This document shows, in pieces, positions 27,801 to 42,800 of a DNA stretch of 64,000 nucleotides (the stretch's first letter is position 1; each line of letters begins with the position of its first letter). Both the position numbers and the translations under genes were made by a program. The notes beneath the pieces were generated by a model, which had not been told where the DNA came from, ran no database searches, and worked only from the letters and a program-made list of their open reading frames with translations. Origin of the DNA: Heterobilharzia americana (taxonomy: Eukaryota > Platyhelminthes > Trematoda > Strigeidida > Schistosomatidae); assembly GCA_944470555.2 (NCBI GenBank), contig OX104134.1, positions 102,232,701 to 102,296,700 of the forward strand, in the 5' to 3' direction.

Positions 27801-30800
27801 CACAGCTCATTTCACGACATTTTATTTAGCTACTGAGTTAGACTTATTAATGATTGATGGCTGATGGTATTTCTCTTGCTGTGATTTGCATACCAAACGT
27901 TTTGTATGGTATGTAGTAAAACAGGATCGCAGCAACCAAGCTTGGGCTGTTGTACTAGACTCAGCTACATCTTTTATGCGGGAACCAGTAGTAATACTAC
28001 CTTATTACTTAGACGTCAAGTCGTGGAGATGTGACTCATTGGTTTAGCTGGATGACTTTCAACTGATCGGTCACGATTTCCAGCCCCGTCCCACCTATCG
28101 AGGTTTGGGCAACCAGATAGTATCATACAATAGGTGTGAATCATTGCCTACTGCACGAACGTGCACTAAGTTGATAAGTGTATTTTAAATTCAAAATTCA
28201 GATGTTAAATCGGAGGCCAGGAAACTGGAGCTTTACTTTGCATAAGTACATACTAGTGATCACTAATCTACCTTTTATCCCTCTTTTGCCTGACTGTCCT
28301 GTGCATAAAAGCATTTGTCTTTATTATCATGAATGGTGTTAAACTAGTAGGTTATTAAAATAATTCTTACAATAGCCCATTACCTGTTTATACTTCTTTC
28401 TTTTTTGTTTTTGAACTGAATAGTAATTCTATCAAGGAAAACGGTGCGGAAAACGATTACTATTGTGTATTAAGTCCTATAATTAGATTTTTGCTAACTG
28501 GAAATGTGGACTGTCCTATGTCATATGTTCCTGGTGGCTGTTGTTCTATCAAAGCTACTAAATTATTTCAGGTACCAATGTGTTGTATTATTTGGTTCGT
28601 GGTATGAATTCACAATATATAAATTGTGTATTTATATTTTTAATGCATAAACACCATAAAGTGTTTGACACGTACATTAATTATCTTCTAACTAATGAAT
28701 TACGTATTCAAACCTAACCCCACCTACAGATTAGTGTAGTATCATTAGCTGTCACAATCGGTACTCGTCCAGTTTGTAATGCGACCACAAAGCCGACTGA
28801 CTTAACACTAAGATTTACTGTGTGCTTTAAATGTTAGTTGTTTCTCATGAAGCTATATTAGCCTACTGGTAGTCTCTGACGGTCTGATAAGTTCGAACAA
28901 GTGTGAAGGCTAGTTTAATCAAGTCTTCTTATAGACTTTCTCTTAGGTTCTGACGTAGTATCATACTAGCTCATGTTAAAAAGTTTTAAGCAAAGTAGGT
29001 AGGAAAAGTTAACGTAAGAAGTAAAATAACTGAAGGAAGCATGGAAAAGGATTTATGGTGAATGAGAATCGAAGTTTATGTGTTATTTATAGAGCTTAGT
29101 GGATGACATTTTGTATTTGTTTATCTGCTCATTGTTTCTACGTAGACAGAAATGCAACGAGTTTAACTTGTCATATACTAAATGAAAACAAACTCGGTTT
29201 CCCCATCTTTCAAACTTGAAAATATGCATATAAAAGACTAGAGTAAGATTCATCACGATCATCTTTTGCGTAAAACCTCAGAAATTTGCCTACACACACG
29301 TGTACTAAAGATTAAACGTTAAGGGCATTTAATATGCGTGCTTTTTTCGGTATTAGACAATAAGACATTTCATGATATGAAAAATATTCTACCTGGTGAA
29401 TTTGAGGTGGGTTCACATAGTTTGTCGACATTTCTTTATCTATAGAAGTGTAAAAATTGGTTGCACAAATATCCATTTAGATAAAGTATACTAGTCAGAA
29501 ATATGTAGGATTTTACATACCGTCATCATCTTTGATATTGATCAACCCTTGATGAATTTTGAATTTAGTTTGATGTTGATCCAGCTGAATCATCACAATC
29601 GCAAATGGTAGTCAATATAACTATTTCAAGTTAAGGGTGGTTGGTGACTGTCTGTGTTTTTGGGTCATCAGCTTTATTCAGTGGATATACCTCCATCTAT
29701 ATCCAACCCTAACGAGTGAGGAATTTCATTAGGTTATTCAGCCAGTAATGGTCTTATTACATTCTGCTTATGTTACCTTTGACTGCTGTTCGGTGTACAG
29801 ATTTAAACACTGTGGTTACTTAAAAGAAGTAGAGAGATGATCACTTCTTGATATATTACTGTTACATAAATTTTACTCATGTTAAGCTAGCTTCTGCTAG
29901 TGCACCTCACTACCTTGTGTTTTTCTTAAAGACCACACTATCTAGGCGATTTAAAATGTCACTGAACATCATAAAAAGCAATGAAAATAATCAGTGTACC
30001 TTTTGTCATTTGTTTAAAAAGTTATAGGAATCATAAAATATGGTACTAAAAAGTTGTAAAGACTTTCTTGATCACTTCATGTTTTCCTTTTCCTTATTCG
30101 CTATAGATTCATAACATTGCTGTGTTATTTTGTGCAACGCATGTTTTGATTTTCTAGTTATTTTAAGTTTGTATTTTACATGGATATCAGCAGTTATAAT
30201 GGGTGCTATTGCTTGGCATCAATTAGCGGTGATTCATTACTAATTTATCTCTTTTTAAACTTGTTTTACAGGGTGCGAACTGGGACAGTTTTGTTCATAG
30301 GTGTTTGACTGCTAACTTCGCTTTGCTACCTAGCCAAAAAACAGTTAATAACATTTGAAGCTACCGAATGGGGAGGTTTTAGAACAATGCGAAAGTGATC
30401 TTTTAGTTGATCAACTACTTGGATATCTTTCTTCTGTTTTTCTCAATTCAAAATCTGATGAATCACAGGATTTGATTGAATGGAAAATGTTTATTTGGTT
30501 GAAGCTTTATTCTCTGAGGGATTATTTTGACCTACCGTCTTCTTTGAAGCAGCTAGTAAGTGTTGTATACTTTCGTAGTTTACGCGCATCCTTTTTTTCC
30601 TTCGGTTCGTGTTAGCTTTCAGTGTTAAAAAGTCATAAGACGAGACATAACTTCAAAGTAATCATGATGGATAATAAATACACTCTAGCATTTAGAAATT
30701 TGTTTCGATTGTGGTGTAAATGAGTATATAATCATAAGGTTGGTGAGCTTAGACCATTTAGCAACAGTTCTACTTCGATGCACCTATCCTAATCAGTTTA

Positions 30801-33800
30801 TTTTATCAAAATATGACCAATAGGGTAAAGCTTAAACCTGATAGATGTCTTTCACGGTGATTTTGAACTTAATCAAGTGAGTATGAGGTCACAAGTTGTC
30901 CTTCAGAATTATGGGCGCATATAAAAATATCAGTCATCATTTCAAACAGAATGAGCAGTAGGATTTTGACCGGATTTAAATACTGCTAGTAGATGTAAAA
31001 AGTATCGATAAAGTGAGCAGTTGAACATAAGGGACTAACTTGATTCAATATTTAGTCTTTTTCCAGTTAGTAAACTCTGAAACAGTACGACAAAAGGAAA
31101 CTGACAAGATAGAAACTGGGTTGTAGAGTGGAAGAAAACAAAGGAGAAAAAGTGACAAATGTAAGAAAACTAAAATAGCAAATACGCAAAGCAAGGTAGT
31201 AAACTCTTCAATCAGTACACTTGCTATTTGCTAACCACATCAACTAACACTCTATAAGCTATTCGTTTATGCATACTATCCCAGTTTTTGTGTAATCATA
31301 TTTAGTAAGTGAATGAGATGTTTTCTGTGCATCACTGAAAAAAGAATTCATTAAATTACCTGTGTTTCAGGTTCCTGTTATTTTAACTAAGAGCGCCGTG
31401 CATCACAATGAAAATATACGTGTATTATCGCTGAATGGGATTTCTAAATTTTTATGCAAACTGATGCGTACAAAAAGTGAAGACAGTATTATTGATGAGA
31501 GATCCACCCATGTCTTACCTCTTGATTCACAAATTCCACTAATCCTTATGGATTTATTTCTGAATTGTTATAGCACATTCAACACCTGTTCAAATCCAGC
31601 TCATCGTAAACAGATTCAACAAATTTTCATTAGTCTTTCGGAGTCTATACGAAGGATGTGTAAATCTGTGCATTTGAATAGTGCAGAAGTATCGGTAATA
31701 CTAGACAAAAATAATTTTAAGGATGATAATCATGACAGTGATATGTTATTTTGTCTACCGGATACTGAAATCAGTTTACAAGTTCTTCAGCATTTTTCTG
31801 ATTGTGATACAATGGAGAGTGGAGATTTCGCATGTCATCCACCCAGTGCAGCGATGGTACTCTATTTGGGTAAGTTTTTATATATAAACTTCTGACGAAA
31901 ATTAAGTACTGAGGTTGTATTAGTGATAGTAACACTAATAAATTTAACATGTTTGTTAAACAAATTATTTTGCTGAATAATGACAGGCCACATGCAGTTC
32001 ACTGTATTCATTGGGTTATCCAAACAAGACCTATAAACAAAATGTCCCGTTAAGTGTAGTTTAGATAGAAGCATTTATTTGCTGTGACTGTAACTTGCGT
32101 CCAGATGGAGAGTACTGTGTTGGCGTTTAGTTAACTGACCACTAAATTAGGTGGGCGAGCTCAGTAATTGAGCTCACTGCGTGATACGGTTGATTCAGTG
32201 TGAACAAAAGGTGACTATCTACAAAGTCCAACTCAATGAATATCAAACGAACCAAGCTACTCGTCAACTGACTGCATGAATATGTGCATAAACAGTAATC
32301 CAGAAAGAAACCCCTTAAAATAAGGTAGCCATTCATATATTAGGTCTGTGTCTACGGTAACATAATCTACACTATATATCAAACGGCTGATAGTAAATTT
32401 ATAATAACAGAAATGTCAGTAAGTAACTATTAAGTTTTTATGAATGGGTGTAAGTTTGCTTTTTTATCCGTCATGAAGCTGTATGCGATGTTTGTTATAA
32501 AAATTTATGTAGTACATTTCTATGGCTGCCTCTGACATTTATTAGTTGGAATGGATTTACTATGTATGTTGGCGTGACTTACTTAAACTATACTTTTAGT
32601 AAAAGTGTTCAACAATTAGGATAAAGTAGAGACTAAAAACGTCAGAAATATGACTGTTGTACTAAAGATGATTAGCTAAAATGAAAACCTGGTTTACTCC
32701 ACTGGTCACAACTTTTCATTGGAACTTCGGGAATCAGCTCTCAAAGTTAGTCATCAACGAGCGCTAGATTAACTCTATGTGGAGGTTTGTGGGAACTTAC
32801 CACTTGATTTCAGGTTGGAATTCATCATGGAGTTACATCAATTATTATTTATTATATTATTATTAGTCCCTTGGGTTCCTAGTGGAACATAGGGCTTCGG
32901 TAGCACGCCTCCAGTGACCTCTGTTCTCCGAGATCTTTTGAACCTGGTTCCACGACAGCCCAGAAGCTCTCATTTCCTCCTCGCATGACCTCCTCCATGT
33001 CACCCTCGGACGTCCAACTCGTCGCTTCCCATGGGGATTCCACTCGAGCAACTGGCCTGACGCGTGATGTCCTCAGTCGGCCTTCTCAGTGCATGCCCAA
33101 TCCATCTCCACTTCTTCCTGCATATTTGTTGCGTGATAGGTTCTTGGTTGGTTCGTTCCCAGAGTTCCTTGTTGCTTATTTTTTCTGGCCATCTGATCTT
33201 CAGCAGCGAGCGCAAGCAGTTGTTGATGAATGTCTGTAGTTTATTGGAAATGCCTTTCGTGACGCGCCAAGTCTCTGAGCCATACAAGAGCACTGACTTG
33301 ACGTTGGTGTTGAAAATCCGTATCTTGTTCCGCATGCTGAGTGCAGGAGATCTCCACACTGGTTTCAGGCTAATGAACGCCTGTCTTGCTTTTCCGATTC
33401 TGACTTTGACGTCCTCGTCCGTCAGTGCTTTGAAGTTTCTTTAGCGGTTAGATTTGTTTTACGGGGTAGGGTTGCTAGCCCTATGCCCAACCTTCCCTCT
33501 TTACCCGGGCTTAGGACCGGCTAGTAACTAGTAAACTAGTTAACCAGGCGAGGTTAGTTACATCAATTAGACGAACATTATGGGACTCCTCGGCAGTGCG
33601 GAGCCATGACTGTGCCAGGGATCGAACGCAGGACCTTCAATTTCTGTGGACAGCACGTTACCACTAAACCACTGGGTTGGAATTGAGTGGTCCATATTTT
33701 TTACTCCTATCAGTTCACGACATAGCGCGACTTACATTCAGTGTTGTCGTTGAGTAACTGTCCTCGTGTTCGGTTTGGTTGACTCCACCGATCACGACGT

Positions 33801-36800
33801 CCCATCGGAACTTCGGGAATAACCTCTCGAAGCTAGTCACCAATGTGTGCTAGATTAAAAATAAAGACCACCACCCATCATCGTCTTTCAAATGTTTTAT
33901 ATAATTCAAAAAAAATTACTGCAGCGCATTTCAAAATGAGACAACTGGGAATTCAAAATTGGGAAAACTACCACTGGCGATTCGTTGTTCAAGTCACCGA
34001 GAAACTACGAAAGGTTAGGGAAAAAAAGTCCAGACATGTGTTTCAGTTGATCAACTGGATGATACTCACTGTCACTCTATACTTAGGTGTTTATAGAACG
34101 TCTAGATGTAGCCTTAGAGATACACTACTGAGGAGGATGCAGTTTCCATAGCAGTGTAATGCATTCAAATTTTCGATAAGTTAAGGTTGTTTGTGAAAGA
34201 TAAGATATCTCTATCAAATTGGTGTAAGGTTTGTCTTGACTGAATGGAATATACTGCAACTTCGATGCTGGTTCCTTTACTAGCTATGCAGACAAGTGTT
34301 ACTGCCGACTCCGTGTTCATAATTGTTTTGCAAAGGATTATTATGAGCTATTAAAGGAGTTATTCCCCTTTAAAATGTTAGGCATACGATTCAGACAGCT
34401 TGGTGTTCAGTCTCTTTAGTTTTGACAATCTCATATGGAGTCATATGTTTGGAATATGCACCTATCAAGGTGCAGCCATCCTGGTAGTAACATGATGCTT
34501 TACGTAACAGTTGTTATTCATAGCTTAGCGCATAAGCTTTCACATCGTTGACGAGTTAGACTAATAAGTGTATGAAGTGCTTACAATACGACCTCCAAAA
34601 TCTGGAATTTATGACTTTTCATCACGTAGTTGTAGGTAACTATCTGTCACCACAACTAACTGAATAAACTGATGTGGAAATTAACGCAGCAGTGTCATGA
34701 AGCAAGCTGATTTCTCTCCACTTTTTTTTGTACTAACGCATAGTACTTAAACTGATGCGCTTCTGTTTGCTCACACATAGGTGAAAACAATTAGATGCAG
34801 CCTTAGCAGAAAAAAATCGAAATGCACTCACATTTCTGTAGTAGGCAATGAGTCACACCTAATAGTTAAGAGTTGGTAATACTTCCTGACTGCCCAAACC
34901 TCAGTAGGTGGAGCGGGGTTGGAACTCGTGACTAATTGGTTGAAAGTCATCTGCTTAAACCAGTGAGCCACAGTCTTAGCAGATGTACAAATATACAGCT
35001 AAAATTGTTTTTCTCCTGATTTTTTGTTGAAAATTTCCCAGCTAAATTGATACAGTTTATCAGCTCAGTTTGCCGCTCTACTATGATCCACGCAAGAGCA
35101 AGTGGTCAAACGACTAGTCAGAGAATATATACAAATATCAACACTTACTTTTGGCCAGGGATAAGTTATCAACGAGCAAAACTTCTGTTGGATATCATTG
35201 AATCTGCTCTAGGTGTTCTTGATTTAGCACCAACTGGCCCGTGGAACAAGAAATGCAGCAAATGGAGAGCAGAATTCGGAAAAGGTAAATTGATCGCAAA
35301 AGTATTCACTACATGTTCTACTTAGCCATTATCGTTAGTCGTGAAGTATGAAAGCTTTCAATTAAAATAAGGAAAGAGATTTTCCGCAATTACTATAAAT
35401 TTGGTATTCGTGTTTGGAGTCTTTTGATGTAGGTGCATCAAAAGCGATCGGACACTTCTGGAAGTATGAAGGTAATTGACATCTCCTGGCTGCCCATACC
35501 GTTAATGTTAACTTTCTGATGTAATCGCAAGAAAGCGTAAAGACTGTTTGTCTGAGGTCAAACACATACGGTCTTTTCGATGTTGCCTTTGTTTTCATAG
35601 ACTTTTTATGGTCAGGCTTGCTTATCGTAATGATCCAACGAGCTATGCTGACTGAAACAATTTTTTTGTTTACAGTATTTTATCATGTCGGAAAGATCTG
35701 TCGTATAGTGGTCAAGTTAAAAGCAGTTACGATTATCGTGTAAACAGCTTATGGCTATAGTGTGGGTCAGAGGGTGAAGTCATACTTCTGGTCGTACCTT
35801 ATCTAATAACAGTAAGCTGTTTCTCATGGATGAGTAGCTAACGCTACCTGCTTTGTGTAGTGAGATGGCTCATTGGTCTAGGCACTTGATTTACAACCGA
35901 TGGGTCACGCGTTTGAACCCAACCCCACCTGACTAGGTTTAGGCAGCCGGGTATTATCACTAGCTCTTACAAGATAGGTATGGCTTATTGCTTACTTCAC
36001 GAACTTGCGCAAATTTGCTGAGTGCTTTATGAAGTTCTATGGTTTTCGAAAACAGTACTAAAGTGTAGTTGTCAACTTGAGCTCAACTGAATGTGGTGCA
36101 TCTGCAAAATTTACTTAGCGGATGTTTGAACGTTGGATGGCTAGTTCCTATGGAATCACTGGCGTATTGTTATCATTATTACCAAAGCGCAAACTTGTTA
36201 CATCATGGTCACCAAAAAATGCGTATACAAAATAGTAGAGTGACAATATGAAGACAAATGAAGCTGAAGAGATAATGCACATAAAAACGAAAGTGGCTTA
36301 TTGAAAAGGAGTCTCAAGTGTATACTAAAAGAAGCATTCACTACTTTCGTTTTGCTTTTCGAAATTAGGAGAAACAATAAAACTGCAGTATGATCACCAA
36401 TGCTTTCGATTTTGAGTCATGTTTGTTATCATCTCAAGCCACTGACTTGCCTTATCTCTCGGATCCTATCCAGGAAGTCATGAAGCATCTACATATGCTA
36501 ACACAAGTAGCCCTCATTCTATGGTACCTCGTCATATACTGACCACCTCTCCGCTTCATACCGTTCGTGGGGCAAGTGAACAGTGGACGGTGTGAGAGCC
36601 TTCCAATATAATGAAGCCGGTGTTGAAAGATAATCATACTCATTAAATGATGATCCCTATGGCTCCCTAACACTCTGAATCACCTCATAATTACTTATAT
36701 GGTGTTCCCACTGAATATGAGAGATCCAATAAGGAAAACGGTGGCTAAACACAGTCTTCGAGCATCCTCAGCTCAAAGAGCTCAGGTTTCACAGGTGTAG

Positions 36801-39800
36801 AGCAGAACTGCCGGCTCCAAAACGTAGGAAAGGCAACATCAACATGGTACCAAAGGTGCCTGACATTGGTATATGCCACCCTGGCGTTCGATATATAGTT
36901 GTTGTTATTTGTCCTTTGGGTTCCTAATGGAATATAGGGCTTCAGTAGCACGTCTCCAATGCACATTGTTCTCTGAAATCTTTTCAACCTCGCTCCACGA
37001 CAGCCCAGAAGCTCTCATTTCCTGCCCACACCATCTCAATGTCACCCTCAGCTGGGACGCCCAACTCGTCACTTCCCATCTCGGTTCCACTCGAGCAACT
37101 GGCCTGACGCGTGATGTCCCCAGTCGGTCTTCTCAGTGTATGCCTAATCCATCTCCACTTCCTTCGGCATATTTGTTCAGCGATAGGTTCTTGGTTGGTT
37201 CGTTACCAGCCAGAGCTCCTTGTTGCTTATTCTTTCTGACCATCTGAGCTTCAGTAACGAGACAGCGTAGGCAGTTGTTGATGAATATCTGTAGTTTGTT
37301 GGAAGTGTCTTTCGTAACGCGCCAAGTTTCTGAACCATACAGGAGCACTGACTTGACGTTGGTGTTATTCTACATGCTGAGAGGAGTGCAGATCTCCACA
37401 CTGGTTTCAGGTTAATACAGGAAAGCCTGTCTTGTTGTCTTTCCGATCCTGGCTGCTTTGATATCCTCATCTGTGTTTATGCCGCCGCCTGTAGTTGAAA
37501 CGATGCTGTCCAGTCGGGTAAGTGAAAGAGACTACTTCCTTTAGGCTTCTCCCGTTGATGGTGATTGGAGCTTGTTGTTGCTGTTGTTGTTGGCTGGGTA
37601 TCTTCATCACCTCTGTTTTCTCTACGTTCACTTGAAGTTCCATCTTCGCTGCCCTGCCTCACCTCTTCTGTCAACTTGTTAGTTTTCGCCTGTAGATCTT
37701 CAAGTTTGTGCGACATCAGACACAAATCATCGGTGAAATCCAAGTCTTCTAGGATCTTTTCCCCGATCCAGCGTATCCCCTCTTCTCGCTCCTCACTGTT
37801 TGTTGCATGATCCAGTCCACTACAATCAGGAATATCATGGGTGATAGTAGGAATACTTGTTTCACTCCTGTCTTCACTTTAAGTGCAAAAGCATCACTGA
37901 GCTTCCCATTGTGAATTACTTGGCATGTGGCGTCTTCATATAGTTATTGAATGAGGTTGATAAAGATTCGTGGCACTAAAAACGTAGTGTAGAAGCAGTT
38001 TCCAAATGACTTCTCGGTCGACGCTGTCGAAGGCCTTTTCAAAGTCGATGAAGTTGAGGTAGAGCTCCAGTTGACTGCCATTCTATACTCTGTTCTAAGA
38101 TGATGCGTAGCACAGTGTTGAGATTTGATCCACGCATGATTTGTACTTCCTGAATCCAGCCTGTTCCGGTCGTAGTTTTGAATTCAGAGCATTGTTTAGT
38201 CTCTCCAGGATGATGCGGCTTAATATTTTGGTTGGGGTGGACAGGAGCGTGATTCCGCGACAGTTCTTGCAAACACTTAGGTCTCCCTTCTTCGAGAGTT
38301 TGACAAGGTAGCCCTTCTTCTTCCGATCAATCTACAGGTATCTTTCCTTCCTTCTAGACCTTCTATAGTAGTGATGTGGTGTGAGCATGTCCGCTGCTGT
38401 CTCTGCGTCTGTTCTCAGTGCTTCTGGTGGAATTCCATCTGGTCCTGCTGCTTTCCCGCATTTCAGTAGCTTTATGGCGTTCAGGACTTCTGCTTTTTTC
38501 GGAGGGCTTGTGTCCACAGGTGATTCTGTGTCTGGGCTGCTGGTGGTATTTCTGGACGAAGTGCAGGCTGTGGTAGATTGAAGAGCTTTTTGAAGTGGTC
38601 AGCACATCGTTTCCTTTGTTTCTCTTGTTTGGTAATTAGATTTCCTTCATCGTCTTTTATTGGTTACATCTGCGTTGATCACTTCCCTCCCAGATAGGAA
38701 CCTGGTTATTTGATACAATCTTGTCAGGTCTCACCTACCAGCAGCCTGCCCTGCTTCACTTGCCAGTGTTTCGCAGAAGTGTCTTTTGTCTTTCCGTGCA
38801 CTCTTCTTCACCTAACTGTCCAGTGTTTTATACATTGTACTCAGTTCGTCTTTTCGTCGTTTATCCCTGCACTGCACTGGTTCATCTTCTACTTCACCAT
38901 ATTCCTCTCCCTGCTTGCTCTATTACCTTCCATGTGTCCGTCGAGATCCATTCTTTGTCTTCTTCTTCCTTCCTAATACGGTTATATATACAGTTATGTC
39001 TCATTAATTACACTTATCGATCATCCACACAACTACCCAGGAACAAGCTTTTCAATAACTTCCAGAGACTCAACACCTAGGGTTAGTGCAAACACAGACT
39101 CCTGCAACTCTTACAAAAGCATTTCGCGCTTCGGTGGCCCTAAACTCATACCGTAATTACGGACAGTAACCACCAGACATTTAGATGCAGCAAAAAGAAG
39201 TATTTCGTTTGCGTACACCAATTTAGTCAGGTACAATCCAGCGAGTATGTTAATACCTAAGAAGTCATAAGTACCTAAAGTCATGCTCATTAATGCACCT
39301 ATAATGAAGTAGAACAGGAACAGGAACAGCAGAAATCTCTAGTGGACACTAGTGATAATCGTCAATTCAAATGACAATTCTCCATAAACACTTACGTGGT
39401 CGCGTGAGTTCTATTAGGGAGCTTTGATAAGCACTATATACTTGCTTGGAAATCTCTTCACAGTCAGATACTGCCAAAACACCTTTTGGTCAACAGAGTC
39501 GACAATGGATACAGGGAAGTCATACCGTTATGTCATCATCGCACAGGATGTGTGGAGGATCACCACTCTGTGAAGTTCCTCCTTGAACTTCGATCATGCG
39601 TTACTATGGACACGCGTGTGTTTGTGCCTTAATGAGTGCAGATAACAGATAACAGTTGACTTCTTGAATCGCTGTATGAAAGCACTATAGGTTGAATAAA
39701 GGCATGCAACCATCTTGGTTGATTTTTTCAAACCATTAGTGAGTAGGTTTATGGCGGCCTGCTCAAATATCTGGGTTAGTAAATTTTCCATCTCACATAT

Positions 39801-42800
39801 TGCATCAAATATATCTACGCTTTTGTTCATTTTAATCATTTTGTTATGTCCTCTGATTACATTATGTATTCACTCACATTTAAAAAAGTTTACAACCTCT
39901 ATTGTGATGCCTTCATTAAAGCATCATAGTGGATGGCAACGTGCTTCGGAGAAACTAACTTAATCTCAAATGGCTGCCTGAAATATTAAGCATGAACTGT
40001 AGGTCACTGCGAGGAAAAGTGGATTATCTACAATCTCTTCTATCCTCCAATGTGTACCGTAATGTAGGATTAATTACATTGCAAAAAACTTGGTTGCATG
40101 ATCTCTATGATAACAATTTGGTTTCTCTAAATGGTTTCAAAATTTTCCACCACGATCGATGTAGCTCTACTGAAAAATGTGGTGGTGTTGCTGCCCTCAT
40201 GCATACCCACTGGTACGTTTCAAATTACACACATACTTCAAGTTCTCAAATGATTACATAGACTGCGTCACCATAAAATGCATCCCAAAACATTTGAACA
40301 TATATCGCTTTACTTATATCACAAATATTTATGTGACGCCCGGTTGCAGTTACTCCGAATTATCTGGCTTCTCTGATATATCCACGGAATTCGCAGTCTC
40401 ATTACTTTGTGGTTTCCTGTCGATAAATGTAGTGATTTTAATTCTTGTGACCAAGGCTTTCTCAGAACTCGTGGTCATCAAAACCGTGTTTACTTTGCTC
40501 GTCAGGATGCGATACTAGACTTGGTATTCGAAAGGGAACCCCTCTATTCAGCTCAAATCATTATATTATACATGTTTTGCTCAAAATATGTGGCAAACTT
40601 CACAAAGCAGCGTTCACATATGAGAAAACTGTACATAGAAAGTATTCATATAGTAACTTACTTCATCTAAGGGAAGCACTACAATGTTCAGTCCAAAACA
40701 TTTGATAGCGATATTTTGAACGACACTATTGATGATGTGGCATGCTATCTCAAGTTTTGTTCGGATATCTGTTGCCTTAGTGAAAAACTCCCCACGCTTA
40801 GATCGTGCATCTTCTTCTCAGCTTTAAATACTAAGAAGAGAAAAAGAAAGACTACATAAAGTAAGTGATAATGCTGGTGGTCGTCGATGAAACATTTTAA
40901 TTAGGTTGGAAATTAAACGTCTGAGTCTACTCAATGACCAAAGCTTTTGACATACAAAGGCTCTTCCAGCATATGGAAACTGTTCAGAGACCTCACTTTT
41001 AATAAACAGCTTAGTAAAGAAGCACGTATTGATGTCCGCGCTTAAAACAATTCGTTTGTTTGCCAACCCAACTGTACCATCCTTCTCTGTGCATCCATTT
41101 ACAATGAAGAAAGTTGTCCAGAACTCACTGAGAAAGATGTTTTCAAATATCTCAAATCCCTGAACTTTTCACACAGTTTAGGTCCGGATGGCATGTCATA
41201 TACACGAAGTGTGCTGATATGTTGTGGCATCCATTAACTAACATGCTGAATAGATCGTTTCCAGAAAACATCATACCGGCTGGAAGATATGAAGCTAGTC
41301 CCCGTACCTAAGTCGATGACTTCAGGTGCATGTCTGAAATTCCGTCCGATTGCAGTTATTTCTTCCTTCTTGGAAATAATGGAGAAGCATTTAATAATAC
41401 GACAACCATGAGGACACTGAGGGAGTGGCTATCACGATGTCCCTACGAGCATCGAAGGCTGTCATTCAGTGGGAACCAATCTCCTCCTGCAGGATCATAA
41501 CAGCAAGTTTCAACTCAAAAGGAAGGAAAGTCACAATCATACAATGCTACTCTATGCACCTACAAATAATGCAGAGCAAGAGAAGAAGGAGGAATTCTAC
41601 AGACAACTGCAATCAGCACTGGAAACGACCCTATCTCAGTTGGCGACATCAAAATTCTAATGGGTGACATGAATGCGAAACACGGGAAGAGAACTAACCA
41701 TGGGTCGACAAGCGCTCGGTGAAGTGATGAAAGAAAATGGAGAATTGTTTGCAGAATTCTGTGCATTCAACGATTTGGTGATTGGAGTCAGGCAGTGTGT
41801 TCAAGCACAAGGGTATCCACAAAACGACATGGATTTGATTTCACCAGATGGACACACTAAAAATCTGATCGACTTTATCTCAATCTGAAGAAGGTGGAGA
41901 CGCAGTCTACTTGACACAAGGTTAACAAGAGGAGCAGATGTAGGTTCAGACCACTATCTAGTGCAAGGAACCCACCTTCCAAATCAAGTTGAAAGCCTTC
42001 AAGGAAGTTGATGATAAACGACCACAGTTCAGGCTCAACACCCAGAACACAGACTGAAGGACGAAACTCCCAGGGACATCACGTCAGCCATCAAGACAAA
42101 GTGGGAGACATCGAGCAACATCTCTGGAGAAACCTGTGTGGAAGAACACTGTAAGTCTTTGAAAGCCATGTGGAAAGAAGCCTGCGTAACCGTGTTAGGA
42201 AGCAACAAGAAACACGACAACACAAGGGGTGGATCTCGACGGACACATGGAAGGTAATAGAGCAAGCAGGGAGAGGAATATGGTGAAGTAGAAGATGAAC
42301 CAGTGCAGTGCAGGGATAAACGACGAAAAGACGAACTGAGTACAATGTATAAAACACTGGACAGTTAGGTGAAGAAGAGTGCACGGAAAGACAAAAGACA
42401 CTTCTGCGAAACACTGGCAAGTGAAGCAGGGCAGGCTGCTGGTAGGTGAGACCTGACAAGATTGTATCAAATAACCAGGTTCCTATCTGGGAGGGAAGTG
42501 ATCAACGCAGATGTAACCAATAAAAGACGATGAAGGAAATCTAATTACCAAACAAGAGAAACAAAGGAAACGATGTGCTGACCACTTCAAAAAGCTCTTC
42601 AATCTACCACAGCCTGCACTTCGTCCAGAAATACCACCAGCAGCCCAGACACAGAATCACCTGTGGACACAAGCCCTCCGAAAAAAGCAGAAGTCCTGAA
42701 CGCCATAAAGCTACTGAAATGCGGGAAAGCAGCAGGACCAGATGGAATTCCACCAGAAGCACTGAGAACAGACGCAGAGACAGCAGCGGACATGCTCACA

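Larger units (their letters stand above)
24182..28424 (+). other. THADA-like intron(s), 4.2 kb, with transposons
   Basis: Human THADA has roughly 50-60 residues between the flanking exons that are not accounted for, so an undetected exon is likely here. The ORF at 26298-26480 was considered but its acceptor phase does not fit. Contents are SINE pieces, a Penelope-like fragment and an RTE endonuclease fragment, listed separately. Confidence 0.6.

Noticed and set aside
38710..38976. Cysteine/leucine-rich ORFs appearing twice (also 42195-42470)
   Set aside because: Antisense shadows of the RTE linker; they appear twice only because of the inverted repeat.
36895..38990. Target-site duplication around RTE copy A
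   Set aside because: Only TATATA is shared at the two ends in AT-rich DNA; not significant.
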